Source: Saccharopolyspora hordei (lineage in GTDB: Bacteria > Actinomycetota > Actinomycetes > Mycobacteriales > Pseudonocardiaceae). Taken from it: a stretch of DNA of 64,000 nucleotides. The notes below the pieces were generated by a model. That model was not told the DNA's origin. It made no database searches and saw only the letters and a program-made list of their open reading frames with translations. This document shows positions 17,916 to 26,061 of this stretch, in pieces (the first letter of the stretch is position 1; every line of letters begins with the position of its first letter). Both the position numbers and the translations under genes were made by a program. Location: the NCBI RefSeq assembly GCF_013410345.1, contig NZ_JACCFJ010000001.1, positions 1,649,001-1,713,000 on the forward strand, read 5' to 3'.

Positions 17916-18623
17916 GTGGCCATGTCGCCGCTGTCGTCCGACGAACTGCGCGAGATCCGCGACGAGCTGAACTCCGGGACCACGCCGACGGTGTGGTTCA
18001 CCGGGGCGGCCGTCGGTGTCCCGGAGGGCCGCTCGGGCAAGGTGGTCGCGCTGGGCGAACCGGCCGAGGGGGACTTCATCCAGGTCCGGCCGGCCGGTTC
18101 GAAGGACGTCCTGTCCTTCTCGGCGGCGGAGGTCACGAAGGTGAAGCCGCCGCGCAAGCGCGCCACCTCCGAGCAGGCCGGCAAGGCTGCGCCCAGGGAG
18201 GCGAAGCCCCAGCAGCCGGTGGGGTCGACGCTGCCCAGGAGCTCCACACTGCCGAAGGGGCCGGCGAAGTCGAGCGCGTCGTCGGCGAAGCAGACCTCTC
18301 CGGCGAAGCAGGCCGGGGGGACGACGACGGCCAAGCGCAAGCCGCGCCCGCCGAAGGCGGTCGGTGGGGCGACGGTGACCCTCACCGCTGACGACGAAGG
18401 GCAGTGGAGCGTGGAGGTCAGCACCCCCAAGAAGCGGGTGCTGAAGCCGACGCAGGTCCCGGCCAGCGCCGTCGCGCACGCCGCGAAGGCGCTGCACGAG
18501 GACGTCGCCGCAGCGGTGGAGCCGCTGATCGAAGCCGCCCGCGAGCAGCAGCGGGCCCGGGTCGAGCAGCTCCGCGCGGAACTGGCCGCAGCCGAAGCAG
18601 CCCTGGAGGACTTCCGCTCCTGA
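17916..18623 (+). CDS. DUF6319-like basic protein
   Basis: About 235 residues (GTG 17916 or ATG 17922; both follow AAGGGG closely). The N-terminal about 80 residues, LSSDELREIRDELNSG and GVPEGRSGKVVALGEPAEGDFIQVRP, match what I know as DUF6319, seen in Pseudonocardiales and Streptomyces. A Lys/Ala/Ser/Pro-rich linker follows (residues 85-150), similar in composition to histone-like tails. The C-terminal end is a predicted coiled coil (LIEAAREQQRARVEQLRAELAAAEAAL region). A nucleic-acid-binding role is possible but not shown. A clear promoter precedes it and it is monocistronic. Confidence 0.72.
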   Translation: MAMSPLSSDELREIRDELNSGTTPTVWFTGAAVGVPEGRSGKVVALGEPAEGDFIQVRPAGSKDVLSFSAAEVTKVKPPRKRATSEQAGKAAPREAKPQQPVGSTLPRSSTLPKGPAKSSASSAKQTSPAKQAGGTTTAKRKPRPPKAVGGATVTLTADDEGQWSVEVSTPKKRVLKPTQVPASAVAHAAKALHEDVAAAVEPLIEAAREQQRARVEQLRAELAAAEAALEDFRS

Positions 18624-18631
18624 CCGGCGGG

Positions 18632-18816
18632 GCGAGCATGGGAACCTTCCTGTCACCCACGCCCGCGTGCCCGCCGCGTCTGACGTGAGGATGGGAACCT
18701 TCCTGCCATCCAAGACCGCCTGCCTGGCCCGTGTGACTGGGAGGAGGGAACCGTCCCGTTGTCCAACGCCGCGAGCCCGTCGCGTCTGACCTGAGGAAGG
18801 GAACCTTCCTGTCACC
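18632..18816 (-). repeat. CAGGAAGGTTCCC repeat cluster, 4 direct copies
   Basis: Copies at 18632-18658 (GCGAGCATGGG form), 18685-18711 (GTGAGGATGGG form), 18735-18762 (degenerate, GGGAACCGTCCCGT) and 18791-18816 (CTGAGGAAGGG form), starts 50-56 bases apart. The cluster fills the convergent gap to the carboxypeptidase gene. The decaying third copy shows that copies drift. Confidence 0.9.
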
Positions 18817-18880
18817 TGCCGTCCGCGTCTCGGCGCGCCGGATGGGCGGAGGCGACCTCGGCCCCGCCCGCGCCGGAGCG

Positions 18881-20125
18881 TCAGGACTCGATGTCGGTGA
18901 GGGCGGTCTTCGTCTGCTGGCCGCGGTCGGTGGGCGGGATGCGGTCGTAGTCGGCCGGGTCGATGGCGTCCACCTGGCCGCTGGCGATGGCGGAGAGGAT
19001 CCCGTCGAGGCCGATGTACACCGTGCGGGTCAGCATCGCCCGGTGCTGCTCGCCCAGGGTCTGGGTCTGACCACGCACCTCGAACAGCACCGCGCCGCTG
19101 CCGTTGAGCTGGAACGCGCCCAGGCCCGTACCGGGCAGGTCGATGTCCTGCGGGTACAGCGTGATGTTGCCGAACTCGGGGTTGTGGTTGGCCGCCGCCT
19201 GCAGCGCGTTGTACGCGGCCACGTTGAGCTGCTTCGAGTACTCGGGCCGGAACGTGTCGGCGAACTCGGCGTACTCGGCGCCCTCCGGGGTGTTCGGGTC
19301 GGCCACGAACTTGCCGGAGAGGCTCATCGTCACGAAGCGATCGGTGCCCGGGACCGTGTAGCAGGCGCCCTGGTGGTGCAGGTCGATGTAGGTGTCGACC
19401 ACCCCGAACTCCTGCTGCAGTGACTTGTACACGTCACGCACGGTCTGGGTTTCCGGGCTGATGAACCAGCCCGGCTGGTCGCTGGCGCCGGGGAAGTCCT
19501 GCGGCCGCGGCTGGTAGTCGAGATCCGGGTTGTAGTCGCGGTTGACGTCGAACCCGGGGCGCTGGGAGTAGTCGTCGCCCTGCCGCTGATCGGTGTAGTA
19601 GTTCCACGGTGGCTGCGCGGCCGCCAGCTGCGGGAAGCGCTGCTGCACCTCCTCCCACGTCATGTCGTTGCCGCGACGGTCCAGCGCCCCGGCGTCCGGG
19701 TTGATCTTGGGCATCGCCACCACGGTCAGCTGCTCGCGGATCCTCTTCGCGTGCGCGGAGTCCGACGTGCCGAGGAAGTCCAGCAGGTCCAGCGTCGCGT
19801 CCGGGCCGGTCTTCTCGTTGCCGTGGATCTCGGCCGTGATCAGCACGACCTTCGGGCCGGTGCCGACCCGGGCCAGCAGCATGTCGCGGCCGCGGTTCGA
19901 CTCGCCGACCTTCTGCACCTCGACCCGGCCCGCGCTCACGCGCTCGATCCGGTCGAGCTCGACCAGGAGTTCGTCGTAGCTGGTGAACTCCGAGATCGGG
20001 TTCTCCCGCGGCTCCTCGCTGCAGGGCGGTGGGGCCGCCGAGGTCAGCGGTGCGGTGGCCGACGCGGGAACGATCGCGGCTCCCACGACCGCGGTGGCCA
20101 GTGCCAGTGCTCGCATCCGGTGCAT
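18881..20125 (-). CDS. Secreted M14 family zinc carboxypeptidase
   Basis: 414-residue exported metallopeptidase. An Ala-rich signal peptide runs over residues 1-31 (MRALALATAVVGAAIVPASA). Zinc ligands are H101 and E104 in AEIHGNEKTG and a third His in DLHHQG (H250 or H251). The catalytic Glu is E349 in AVLFEVRGQ. YDELLVELDRIERVSAGRV at the start of the domain is typical of M14. It would remove C-terminal residues from extracellular peptides. The ATG at 20125 follows GGCGAGGAG. It is divergent from an MFS transporter gene. Confidence 0.88.
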   Translation of the reverse strand: MHRMRALALATAVVGAAIVPASATAPLTSAAPPPCSEEPRENPISEFTSYDELLVELDRIERVSAGRVEVQKVGESNRGRDMLLARVGTGPKVVLITAEIHGNEKTGPDATLDLLDFLGTSDSAHAKRIREQLTVVAMPKINPDAGALDRRGNDMTWEEVQQRFPQLAAAQPPWNYYTDQRQGDDYSQRPGFDVNRDYNPDLDYQPRPQDFPGASDQPGWFISPETQTVRDVYKSLQQEFGVVDTYIDLHHQGACYTVPGTDRFVTMSLSGKFVADPNTPEGAEYAEFADTFRPEYSKQLNVAAYNALQAAANHNPEFGNITLYPQDIDLPGTGLGAFQLNGSGAVLFEVRGQTQTLGEQHRAMLTRTVYIGLDGILSAIASGQVDAIDPADYDRIPPTDRGQQTKTALTDIES

Positions 20126-20264
20126 GCAGGACTCCTCGCCGTCGCCGGGACGTCGCGCCCAGCCAAGCCGATCACGATCACGCGCACAATCGACCAGGAG
20201 TGGACATCTCGGGCAGGTCGGGCGGGATTGGACAGACGGCGCGGTCCGGGCCTATCAAGGAGCG

Positions 20265-21410
20265 GTGCGAGTTTCGGTCGGAGCACGTGAGCGGAGCAGC
20301 ACACCCCTGCGACACGGGTCGTTCCGCTTGCTGCTGGTGGCCACGGTCGGGGGCTTCGCCGGGTACATCTTGATGATGCCGGTGCTGCCGTTGTGGGCGG
20401 TGGCGGGTGGGGCGGGTGAGGTCGCGGCCGGTTCGACCAACGCCGTGTTCCTGCTGGTGACCGTGGCGACGCAGCTGGGCATGCCGTGGTTGCTCGCGCG
20501 CATCGACCACCGCATCGCCTTCGGGCTGGGCACCCTCTTGATCGGCTTGCCCACGCCGCTGTACGCGCTGTCCAGCGACCTCTGGGTGCTGCTCGGCGTG
20601 TCGAGCGTGCGCGGCATCGGTTTCGGGCTGCTCACGGTGACCGGCGCCGCCCTGGTGGCCGAGCTCGTGCCGGTGGAGCAGCGCGGCCGCGCGGCCGGCC
20701 TGTACGGGCTGTCGGTGGGCTTGCCGAACGTGGCTCTACTTCCGGTGGGGGTGTGGCTGTCCCAGCACGTCGGCTTCGCCCCGCTGTTCTGGATCGCCGG
20801 TGCGCTGCCGGTCGCCGCCACGTTCGCGCTGCTCGGCATGCCACCCGTGCTGGCCCGGCGCACTCGGGGCGGGACGGGATCCGGCGCCTTCCCCCTCGCC
20901 CTGGTGCCGTCGTGGACGGTCATGACGATGGTGGCGGTCGGCTCTGGTGGCCTCGTCGCCTTCCTGCCGCTGGCCGTCAGCGAAGCGGTGGCCCCGGCGG
21001 CGCTCATGGCCTTCGGCGCCGCGACCATGCTCGGCCGGTGGGGCGCGGGGCGGCTCGGCGACCGGCTCGGGCAGCACCGCATCCTCGTGCCCGCCGTGCT
21101 GCTGTCCGGCGTCGGCGCGGCGCTGCTCGCGGTGGCCGCGTGGAGCGCGGACCCGGTGGCGCTGGCCGGAGCGGCCGCCTTCGGCGGTGGGTTCGGCGCC
21201 GTGCAGAACACGACCCTCGTCGTGATGTTCGAGCGGACCAGCTCGGGCGTGGCGAGCACGGCCTGGAACATCGCCTACGACGCGGGCCAGGGCCTGGGCT
21301 CGTTCGGCTTCGGTCTGTTGATCGCCCTGTCGGGGTACCCGACCACCTTCGTGGTCATGGCCGTGCTCATCAGCGCGTGCGCACCGCTGGCCTTCCCCCG
21401 CCGCCGTTGA
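20265..21410 (+). CDS. MFS transporter
   Basis: 381-residue major facilitator with about 12 hydrophobic segments, beginning FRLLLVATVGGFAGYILMMP. The loop between segments 2 and 3 is short and the MFS motif A-like GRWGAGRLGDRLGQHR occurs after segment 8. ERTSSGVASTAWNIAYDAGQGLGS is typical of drug/metabolite efflux members. The GTG at 20265 follows AAGGAG; the open frame extends to 19983 on the wrong side of the divergent carboxypeptidase start, so the shorter start is preferred. The substrate is unknown. The stop is immediately followed by a repeat cluster. Confidence 0.85.
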   Translation: MRVSVGARERSSTPLRHGSFRLLLVATVGGFAGYILMMPVLPLWAVAGGAGEVAAGSTNAVFLLVTVATQLGMPWLLARIDHRIAFGLGTLLIGLPTPLYALSSDLWVLLGVSSVRGIGFGLLTVTGAALVAELVPVEQRGRAAGLYGLSVGLPNVALLPVGVWLSQHVGFAPLFWIAGALPVAATFALLGMPPVLARRTRGGTGSGAFPLALVPSWTVMTMVAVGSGGLVAFLPLAVSEAVAPAALMAFGAATMLGRWGAGRLGDRLGQHRILVPAVLLSGVGAALLAVAAWSADPVALAGAAAFGGGFGAVQNTTLVVMFERTSSGVASTAWNIAYDAGQGLGSFGFGLLIALSGYPTTFVVMAVLISACAPLAFPRRR

Positions 21411-21530
21411 GGATGGGAACCTTCCTGTCACCGGTGGAGCCGCACCACCAGCCCGTGGTTGCGAGCATGGGAACCTTCCTGTCACCACTCGCGCGCGAGC
21501 GCTCGGACGATGGGAACCTTCCTGCCACCC
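21407..21530 (-). repeat. CAGGAAGGTTCCC repeat cluster, 3 direct copies
   Basis: Copies at 21407-21432 (TTGAGGATGGG), 21461-21486 (GCGAGCATGGG) and 21504-21530 (GACGATGGG, with CTGCCACC), starts 43-54 bases apart. The first overlaps the TGA stop of the MFS gene (21408-21410). Confidence 0.95.
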
Positions 21531-21543
21531 GAGCAACCCGGGA

Positions 21544-21559
21544 TGTGATTGCTGTCACA
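21544..21559. promoter_or_regulatory. CRP/GlxR-type site
   Basis: TGTGATTGCTGTCACA fits TGTGA-N6-TCACA exactly. It lies 100 bases upstream of the small membrane protein gene at 21660. Actinobacterial cAMP-binding CRP/GlxR proteins recognise this consensus. The use of the site here is inferred. Confidence 0.55.
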
Positions 21560-21659
21560 GATTGCGTGCTCCGCTGCTACGGCGGCTCGGCGGCCCGGGG
21601 CGATGGTGTGAGCGGTGCGTGACGATGCCGGGAGTTCCGGGCGGGTGGGAGCGCCTAGA

Positions 21660-22100
21660 ATGCGAAGTGTGTTCCGCAGCCTGTTGACCCCACGTTGGCT
21701 GCTCCTGCACGTCCTGTTCATCGCAGCCACGGTCGCCACCGGGTTCCTGGCCGTGTGGCAGTGGGATCGCGCGCACGAAGCCGGCGGCAGCTTCCAGAAC
21801 CTCGGCTATGCCCTGCAGTGGCCGCTGTTCGGCGCGTTCACGATCTTCCTGTGGATCCGCGTGATGCGCATGGAGCTGAACCGGGAACGCGAGGAGGCCG
21901 CGTCGCAGGCTGGGACCGACACGGCTGCTGCTGAGGCGGACACCGCGGCTGAGGAGCCCGCTCAGCAGCGGCCCAAGACGCGCCGTCGTCCACTGGTGCC
22001 GCCGCCGGCGCCGCCCGTCGACGCCGACGAAGACCCGGAACTCGCCGCCTACAACAAGTACTTGGCTGAGCTGAACGAGGCGGACCGGCGCGCTAGTTGA
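21660..22100 (+). CDS. Two-helix membrane protein of unknown function
   Basis: 146-residue protein from the ATG at 21660. Two hydrophobic segments, LLLHVLFIAATVATGFLAVW (about 12-31) and WPLFGAFTIFLWIRVM (about 50-65), are separated by WDRAHEAGGSFQNLGYALQ. The C-terminal half is acidic, Ala-rich and then Pro/Arg-rich (KTRRRPLVPPPAPPVD), probably cytosolic and disordered. The first helix faintly resembles the start of SURF1 proteins, but the rest does not fit. Its last 8 bases overlap the end of the convergent gene 22093-22473. A CRP-like site precedes it. Confidence 0.65.
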   Translation: MRSVFRSLLTPRWLLLHVLFIAATVATGFLAVWQWDRAHEAGGSFQNLGYALQWPLFGAFTIFLWIRVMRMELNREREEAASQAGTDTAAAEADTAAEEPAQQRPKTRRRPLVPPPAPPVDADEDPELAAYNKYLAELNEADRRAS

Positions 22101-22473
22101 ACGTGATGCCACCGTGGATGTCGCGCGCCTGGATCAGTTTGTCGACCTGACCCTCGTTGATGTTGACGACGCCGTCGTGCGCGGCTGACACGTCGTTGTG
22201 CACCGCGGCGCCCTCCGTGCGCAACTGCTGCGCGAACTCGGGGTCTTCCGCGCACACCCGGTCGAGCCGCTCGGCGAGAGCGATGACCTGAGGCCGGTCC
22301 GCGTCCGGCCGCTCGGCCGCCTCCAGCGCGGCCTGCGTCTCCGGATCGTCCTCAGACCTCCGCTTGAGGAGTTCGCGAACCTTCGCCAACGCGGCCTTCC
22401 CGGCCGCGCCCAGCGCGGTCGCCGCCTGTCCGGCGAGAGCAGTGGCCAGCGAATCCAGGAACGGGTCGGTCAT
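22093..22473 (-). CDS. Small protein with C-terminal amyloid-signalling-like (RHIM/BASS-type) motif
   Basis: 126-residue protein from an ATG preceded by GGAGGAG. The N-terminal about 95 residues are Ala-rich and helical (ALAGQAATALGAAGKAALAK, then RELLKRR), resembling the small helical domains found on amyloid-signalling partners. The C-terminal about 30 residues, VVNINEGQVDKLIQARDIHGGITF, taken in two parts, carry a Q-containing hydrophobic core flanked by Gly, like the RHIM-related bacterial amyloid motifs found on NLR-type proteins and their partners. No NLR gene is adjacent. The function is inferred; it could be one half of an immunity or cell-death signalling pair with its receptor elsewhere. 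Confidence 0.5.
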   Translation of the reverse strand: MTDPFLDSLATALAGQAATALGAAGKAALAKVRELLKRRSEDDPETQAALEAAERPDADRPQVIALAERLDRVCAEDPEFAQQLRTEGAAVHNDVSAAHDGVVNINEGQVDKLIQARDIHGGITFN

Positions 22474-22733
22474 GTCTCCTCCACGCGCTCGATCGATCAC
22501 CAAGTGTAGTGATCACGGCGTCGTGGTGGTCGGGATCGAGCGTGCTGAGCCGTCCGGTGCGGCGGCGTCACGGATCACCGGTGTGATATCAACGAAACGG
22601 ACTGGCAGCGAAGAGGAGCAGGTGTCGACTGGTGCCGCTGAGGCGGATGTCGACGGGATTCCCTCCGGCCGGTCGGTGAGACGGGTTCTGGGTGTTCCAA
22701 CCGGCGATCGTTGCTCGAGCCGGGTGACACTTG

Positions 22734-24833
22734 ATGATTGGGGCAGGCGTGCGCAGCGGCGTGCTGTTGAAGATGTTCGGGTTGTGCGTCTTGGCCGGCG
22801 TACTGGTGGCGGCGTTGCTGCTGCCCATGGCGACCGGAGCCGGGGCGATGGTCAACCAGACGGCCGACGCCATGTCCAAGATGTCGGGGTCGCTCGCGCG
22901 GCAGGACATGCCGCAGGTGTCGACCGTCACCGACAAGGACGGCGAACCCATCGCGTACTTCTTCCGGGACTACCGCGTGGAAACCCGTCCCGACGAGATC
23001 TCCGAGTACATGAAGGCGGCCATCACCGCCGTCGAGGACAAGCGCTTCTGGGACCACGGCGGGGTCGACTGGCACGGCACGATGCGCGCGCTGGCGACCA
23101 ACATCAGCAGCGGTGAGACGGCGCAGGGCGCGTCGACGATCACGCAGCAGTACGTGAAGAACTACCTCGTGCACGTGGTCGCCAAGAACCGGGTCGAGGC
23201 CGAGAAGGCCAAGGAGACCACGATCGCGCGCAAGCTCCGCGAAGCCAAGATCGCCGTCGAGCTCGAGCGCACCATGACCAAGGAGGAGATCCTCACCGGC
23301 TACCTCAACGTGGTGCCCTTCGGCAACCAGACCTTCGGCGTGGGTGCGGCCGCGCAGACCTACTTCGGCACCACACCCGACAAGCTCACCATCGCCCAGT
23401 CCGCGCTGCTCGCCGCGATCGTCAACCAGCCGGGGTCGCTCAACCCGCACAGCAACCCCGAGGACGCGAAGGAGCGGCGCGACCTCGTCATCGACCTGAT
23501 GTCGGACCCGACGAACAACAAGTTCATCACCAAGGAAGACGCCGAGCGCGCCAAGCAGGAGCCGATCAACGTGCTGTCCCCGCTGGGGCGGCCGCCGAAC
23601 GGCTGCGTCGGCGTCGGTGACGGCACCACCGACGGCTTCTTCTGCACCTACGTCGTCGACTACCTCGAGCGTCTCGGCATCGACCGCACGATGCTCAAGA
23701 CCGGCGGCTACACCATCCGCACGACGCTCGACCGCAAGGCCACCGACGCGGCCAAGGAAGCGGCCGAAGCCCAGGTGCCCACGCAGACCGAAGGCATCGC
23801 CAACGCCATGGCGGTGGTCGAACCGGGCACCGACAAGCACAAGGTGCGGGCCCTGGTCGCCAACCGCGACTTCGGCAACGACGCCAGCAAGGGGCAGACC
23901 GCGTACGACATCGTGAGCCGGGTGCAGCCGTTCGGTGCGGGCTCGGTCTACAAGGTGTTCACCGCTGCCGCGGCGATCGAGCAGGGGATGAGCATCCACG
24001 ACGTCATCGACGTGCCCGCCTCGTACACGTCACGCGTCTACAAGAACGGCACCGCGCCCTACACGGTCGGCAACGCCGACGGCGTCACGCCGGGGCCGAG
24101 GACGCTGCAGATGGCGCTCGCGACCTCGCCGAACACGGCGTTCGTGATGCTCTCCGAGCGGGTCGGCCTCAACAACGTCGTCGACATGGCCTCGCGGCTC
24201 GGGCTGCGCAACGGGATGAACAAGGTCAACGCTCAGGGGCAGACCCTGAAGCCGGACGGCTCCAACGGCCCGTCCCAGGCGGAGACCATCAAGCAGAAGA
24301 ACCGCGGCGCGTTCACGCTCGGCTACACCCCGACCAGCGTCCTGGAGCTGTCCAACGTCGGCGCGACCATCATGAGCGGCGGCGTCTACTGCCCGCCGAC
24401 CCCGATCGAGGAGGTCAAGGACCGGCACGGCAACCCGGTCCCGCTCAACGAGGAGCCGTGCGAGCAGGCCGTCTCCCCGCAGGTGGCCGCGCAGCTGGCG
24501 CAGGGCATGAGCAAGGACGACACCGAGGGCACCTCCCGCGCGGCCGCGCAGGCGGCCGGCTGGAACAGGCCGATGATCGGCAAGACCGGCACCACGCAGG
24601 AGCACAAGTCGGCTGCGTTCCTCGCTGCGACGCCGCAGATGTCGGGTGCGGTCCTGACCTACGCTGACGGCGCCCGCCCGCAGGGCATCTGCGACAGCGG
24701 CGGTGACGAACCTCCGCGCCTGTGCGGCCGCAACGGCGGCAACATCTACGGCGGCAAGGTGCCCGCGCGCACCTGGTTCGCGGCGATGACCAAGATCCAC
24801 GAAGGTCTGCCGGTCGTGCCGCTCCCCGGCTGA
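22734..24833 (+). CDS. Class A penicillin-binding protein (transglycosylase/transpeptidase)
   Basis: 699-residue bifunctional peptidoglycan synthase anchored by one N-terminal membrane segment (MFGLCVLAGVLVAALLLP). The GT51 domain has the catalytic Glu in AVEDKRFWDHGG (E101) and QGASTITQQYVKN. The transpeptidase domain has SVYK (S404, K407), SPN (S465) and KTGT (K617). No PASTA domain follows. It polymerises and cross-links lipid II at the outer membrane face, like mycobacterial PonA proteins. The ATG at 22734 is preferred; a GTG at 22749 is possible and neither has a strong ribosome binding site. It is followed by two hairpin pairs of dispersed repeats. Confidence 0.92.
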   Translation: MIGAGVRSGVLLKMFGLCVLAGVLVAALLLPMATGAGAMVNQTADAMSKMSGSLARQDMPQVSTVTDKDGEPIAYFFRDYRVETRPDEISEYMKAAITAVEDKRFWDHGGVDWHGTMRALATNISSGETAQGASTITQQYVKNYLVHVVAKNRVEAEKAKETTIARKLREAKIAVELERTMTKEEILTGYLNVVPFGNQTFGVGAAAQTYFGTTPDKLTIAQSALLAAIVNQPGSLNPHSNPEDAKERRDLVIDLMSDPTNNKFITKEDAERAKQEPINVLSPLGRPPNGCVGVGDGTTDGFFCTYVVDYLERLGIDRTMLKTGGYTIRTTLDRKATDAAKEAAEAQVPTQTEGIANAMAVVEPGTDKHKVRALVANRDFGNDASKGQTAYDIVSRVQPFGAGSVYKVFTAAAAIEQGMSIHDVIDVPASYTSRVYKNGTAPYTVGNADGVTPGPRTLQMALATSPNTAFVMLSERVGLNNVVDMASRLGLRNGMNKVNAQGQTLKPDGSNGPSQAETIKQKNRGAFTLGYTPTSVLELSNVGATIMSGGVYCPPTPIEEVKDRHGNPVPLNEEPCEQAVSPQVAAQLAQGMSKDDTEGTSRAAAQAAGWNRPMIGKTGTTQEHKSAAFLAATPQMSGAVLTYADGARPQGICDSGGDEPPRLCGRNGGNIYGGKVPARTWFAAMTKIHEGLPVVPLPG

Positions 24834-24847
24834 GACCGGACGACCGC

Positions 24848-24976
24848 GTGAGGAAGGGAACCTTCCTGTCACTCGCTGACGGGGAGGTTCCCTTCTTCGT
24901 GCGCGCACCCGGAGGGGGCGGAGCGAGCATGGGAACCTTCCTGCCGCCTGGGGTGACAGGAAGGTTCCCATGCTCC
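24848..24976. repeat. Two successive inverted pairs of CAGGAAGGTTCCC repeats
   Basis: Pair 1: 24848-24874 (GTGAGGAAGGG form) with degenerate 24876-24899 (GGGGAGGTTCCC). Pair 2: 24920-24946 with 24950-24976 (TGACAGGAAGGTTCCCATGC). Each folds into a long hairpin whose loop is at the TGTCA/TGACA end. They lie 14 bases after the PBP stop, so they probably act as its terminators. Confidence 0.9.
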
Positions 24977-25023
24977 CGGCTCTTCTCAGGATCACTCTCA
25001 GGATCAGTTGGCAAAATGCGTTC

Positions 25024-25980
25024 GTGAGCACCGAGCACGAGCGAGTCGATGTTCGCGGCGTCGTCAGCTTCGTCGCCATCGCCTACTTGCCGGCGTGGCT
25101 GTTGACGTTGCCCCTGTGGTTGACCGGCGAAGGGCTGTCGTGGACCTACGCGCCTGTCGTGCTCTTCGCCATGATGTTCATGCCCGCAGTGGCCGCACTG
25201 GTGGTCGGCAAGTGGATCAGCCCGCAGCCGAAGCTGCTGCGCAGCGTCGGGATCACGAATCCCGGCGGGATCAAGAAGTGGTGGCCGCACGTCCTGATCG
25301 CGTGGCTGGGGCCGCCGCTGGCCATGCTGCTGGCGCTGCTGGTCGGCTACCTCCTCGGCACCTACCACGCCGACTGGACCGGGTTCTCCGGCCTGGCCGA
25401 GCAGTCCGGCACAGGGGTGATCGGGGCCGAGCAGCAGACCTCGCCGGGCACGCTGGCGCTCATCCAGATCGCCCAGATCCTCGGCGTGGGCTGGTTGCAG
25501 GTCATCCCAGCGCTGGGTGAGGAGCTCGGCTGGCGCGGCTACCTGGTGCAGGCCCTGCTGCCGCTCGGGCAGCCCGGCGCCTTCCTCACCAGCGGTGTGC
25601 TCTGGGGGCTCTGGCACGCGCCTGTGCTGATCCTCGGGTTCAACTACCCGACGGTCCCGATCGTGGTCTCGTTCATCATGATGGTCTGCTTCTGCGTTCT
25701 GGTCGGGACCCTGCTCGGCTGGCTCCGGCTCACCACCCGCAGCGTCTGGCCAGCGGCCATCGCACACGGCTTCCTCAACTCCGCAGCAGGCTTGGCCGTC
25801 GTCTTCAGCCAAGCGGGACACCCGGTGGACAACGCCTCTGTCGGGCTCCTCAGCTGGACCGGGTGGATCGTCCTCGGCCTGCTGATCCTCGTGCTCCTGA
25901 TGCTCGGCAAGCTGCCGGTGCACCTCCCGGTGGAGAAGACCGGCATCTCCCGAGGGGTCAGGCGCCTCAGCCGCCGGTGA
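25024..25980 (+). CDS. CPBP family intramembrane metalloprotease
   Basis: 318-residue multi-pass membrane protein (about eight hydrophobic segments) of the CAAX-protease/bacteriocin-processing family. The motifs are EELGWR (E166, E167, R171), LWGLWHAP (H198) and AHGFLNS near residue 248, which supply the metal site. Family members cleave within membranes or protect against bacteriocins; the substrate here is unknown. The GTG at 25024 has no ribosome binding site, and CAAAAT lies 6-12 bases upstream, so translation may be leaderless. An 11-base direct repeat, TCTCAGGATCA, lies just upstream. Confidence 0.82.
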   Translation: MSTEHERVDVRGVVSFVAIAYLPAWLLTLPLWLTGEGLSWTYAPVVLFAMMFMPAVAALVVGKWISPQPKLLRSVGITNPGGIKKWWPHVLIAWLGPPLAMLLALLVGYLLGTYHADWTGFSGLAEQSGTGVIGAEQQTSPGTLALIQIAQILGVGWLQVIPALGEELGWRGYLVQALLPLGQPGAFLTSGVLWGLWHAPVLILGFNYPTVPIVVSFIMMVCFCVLVGTLLGWLRLTTRSVWPAAIAHGFLNSAAGLAVVFSQAGHPVDNASVGLLSWTGWIVLGLLILVLLMLGKLPVHLPVEKTGISRGVRRLSRR

Positions 25981-25987
25981 GCGGGTG

Positions 25988-26014
25988 CGCGGGCATGGGA
26001 ACCTTCCTGTCACT
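25988..26014 (-). repeat. CAGGAAGGTTCCC repeat, single copy
   Basis: GCGGGCATGGGAACCTTCC followed by TGTCACTC, 8 bases after the CPBP stop. Confidence 0.92.
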
Positions 26015-26061
26015 CGCAGCACAGACGTGCGAGGTCATCAACTGCAAGCATGGGAGGCACG

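Noticed and set aside
22093-24833. A defence island around the amyloid-motif protein
   Set aside because: Neighbours are a membrane protein and a cell-wall synthase; no NLR, nuclease or effector gene is seen.
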